From assembly GCF_003609575.1 (NCBI RefSeq), contig NZ_MBTA01000012.1, positions 1-64,000 of the forward strand: a stretch of DNA of 64,000 nt, in the 5' to 3' direction. Source of the DNA: Pelobium manganitolerans (GTDB lineage: Bacteria > Bacteroidota > Bacteroidia > Sphingobacteriales > Sphingobacteriaceae). The translations under genes and the position numbers were made by a program. The notes below the pieces were generated by a model. That model saw nothing but the letters and a program-made list of their open reading frames with translations, had not been told where the DNA came from and did not search any database. Of the stretch, positions 63,692-64,000 are shown in pieces. The first letter of the stretch is position 1, and each line of letters begins with the position of its first letter.

Positions 63692-64000
63692 ATGCCTCAA
63701 AAAATCATTATCCAAGCTTGTAAAATCATTGATCCGGCATCGCCACAGCATTTAAAAACCGTCGACGTTTTAATTAACGAAGGCAAAATTGAAGCAATAG
63801 GGCAAAATTTAGGTACAGATGCGCAGCTGATTAGCGGTGAGGGAAAGTTTCTGGCACCAGGTTTTTTTGATTTAAACGCCACTTTTGGCGAGCCAGGTTT
63901 TGAAACCAAAGAAGACTTTGAAACGGGCAGTAAAGCCGCTGCGGCGGGAGGATTTACAGGTTTGGCGTTAATGCCGCACAACAATCCGCCAACAGATTCT
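63692..64000 (+). CDS. Dihydroorotase-like protein without metal ligands, cut by the window end
   Basis: The 103 visible codons match the start of class I dihydroorotases (KIIDPASP, VLINEGKIEAIGQ, FLAPGFFDLNATFGEPGFETKEDFETGSKAAAAGGFTGLALMPHNNPPT). The metal motif DxHxHxRxPG is replaced by DLNATFGEPG, so both zinc-binding His and the substrate Arg are missing. This fits the non-catalytic PyrC'-type partners of aspartate transcarbamoylase, also seen in other Bacteroidota. The C-terminal half is outside the window, so the remaining ligands cannot be checked. Confidence 0.82.
   Translation, partial: MPQKIIIQACKIIDPASPQHLKTVDVLINEGKIEAIGQNLGTDAQLISGEGKFLAPGFFDLNATFGEPGFETKEDFETGSKAAAAGGFTGLALMPHNNPPTDS

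Overview
The window comes from a Bacteroidota chromosome, most likely Sphingobacteriaceae (Pedobacter-like). I infer this from recurrent TAnnTTTG -7 promoter boxes (several with TTTG 19 bases upstream), few Shine-Dalgarno sites, type IX secretion proteins (PorP/SprF and a gliding-motility C-terminal sorting domain), a DUF4270 lipoprotein, SusC/OprC-type TonB-dependent receptors, and the gene order glmS-DUF4270-starch synthase-panC-panD. Genus is an inference; no 16S sequence lies inside the window.

Layout. 1-3500: the back half of an rRNA operon (tRNA-Ile, tRNA-Ala, 23S, 5S, strong terminator), then about 200 bases that fold as a candidate structured RNA. 3.8-17.3 kb: bacteriophytochrome kinase with a single-domain response regulator, MacB-like permease, pfkA, dsbD, birA, rsfS, ftsH, a LUD protein and a multi-PAS kinase. 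17.35-22.5 kb: thrABC, preceded by a complete transcription attenuator with a threonine-rich leader peptide. 22.6-27.3 kb: a type IX secretion pair. 27.6-30.3 kb: an AraC regulator and a TonB receptor, both cut off at their 5' ends and abutting (a deletion scar), followed by an intact di-haem peroxidase. 31.5-32.1 kb: a rearranged tRNA-Arg locus with partial tRNA copies and a GIY-YIG gene. 32.1-43 kb: metG, ldcA, oxyR, glmS (behind a perfect 18-bp inverted repeat), DUF4270, a GT5 half-protein, panC, panD, acyl-CoA dehydrogenase. 43-48.6 kb: a frameshifted TlpA-like lipoprotein, an azurin lipoprotein, rplM-rpsI-rpsB-tsf, an NTF2-like protein. 48.7-55.4 kb: a disulfide reductase, glnS, two small unknowns and a YceI-porin-YceI set.

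The most interesting block is 55.7-61.5 kb, six same-strand genes: a small Cys protein, an FixH/YtkA-like lipoprotein, an OprC/NosA-type TonB receptor keeping both copper-site motifs (CxxxM and HxM), a second paralogous small Cys protein, an MbnP-like lipoprotein and an MbnH-like di-haem lipoprotein. I read it as a copper uptake and handling operon in which two paralogous CX9CX3C proteins are an undescribed component. The window ends with a BatA-domain membrane protein and the start of a dihydroorotase-like gene that has lost its metal-binding histidines.
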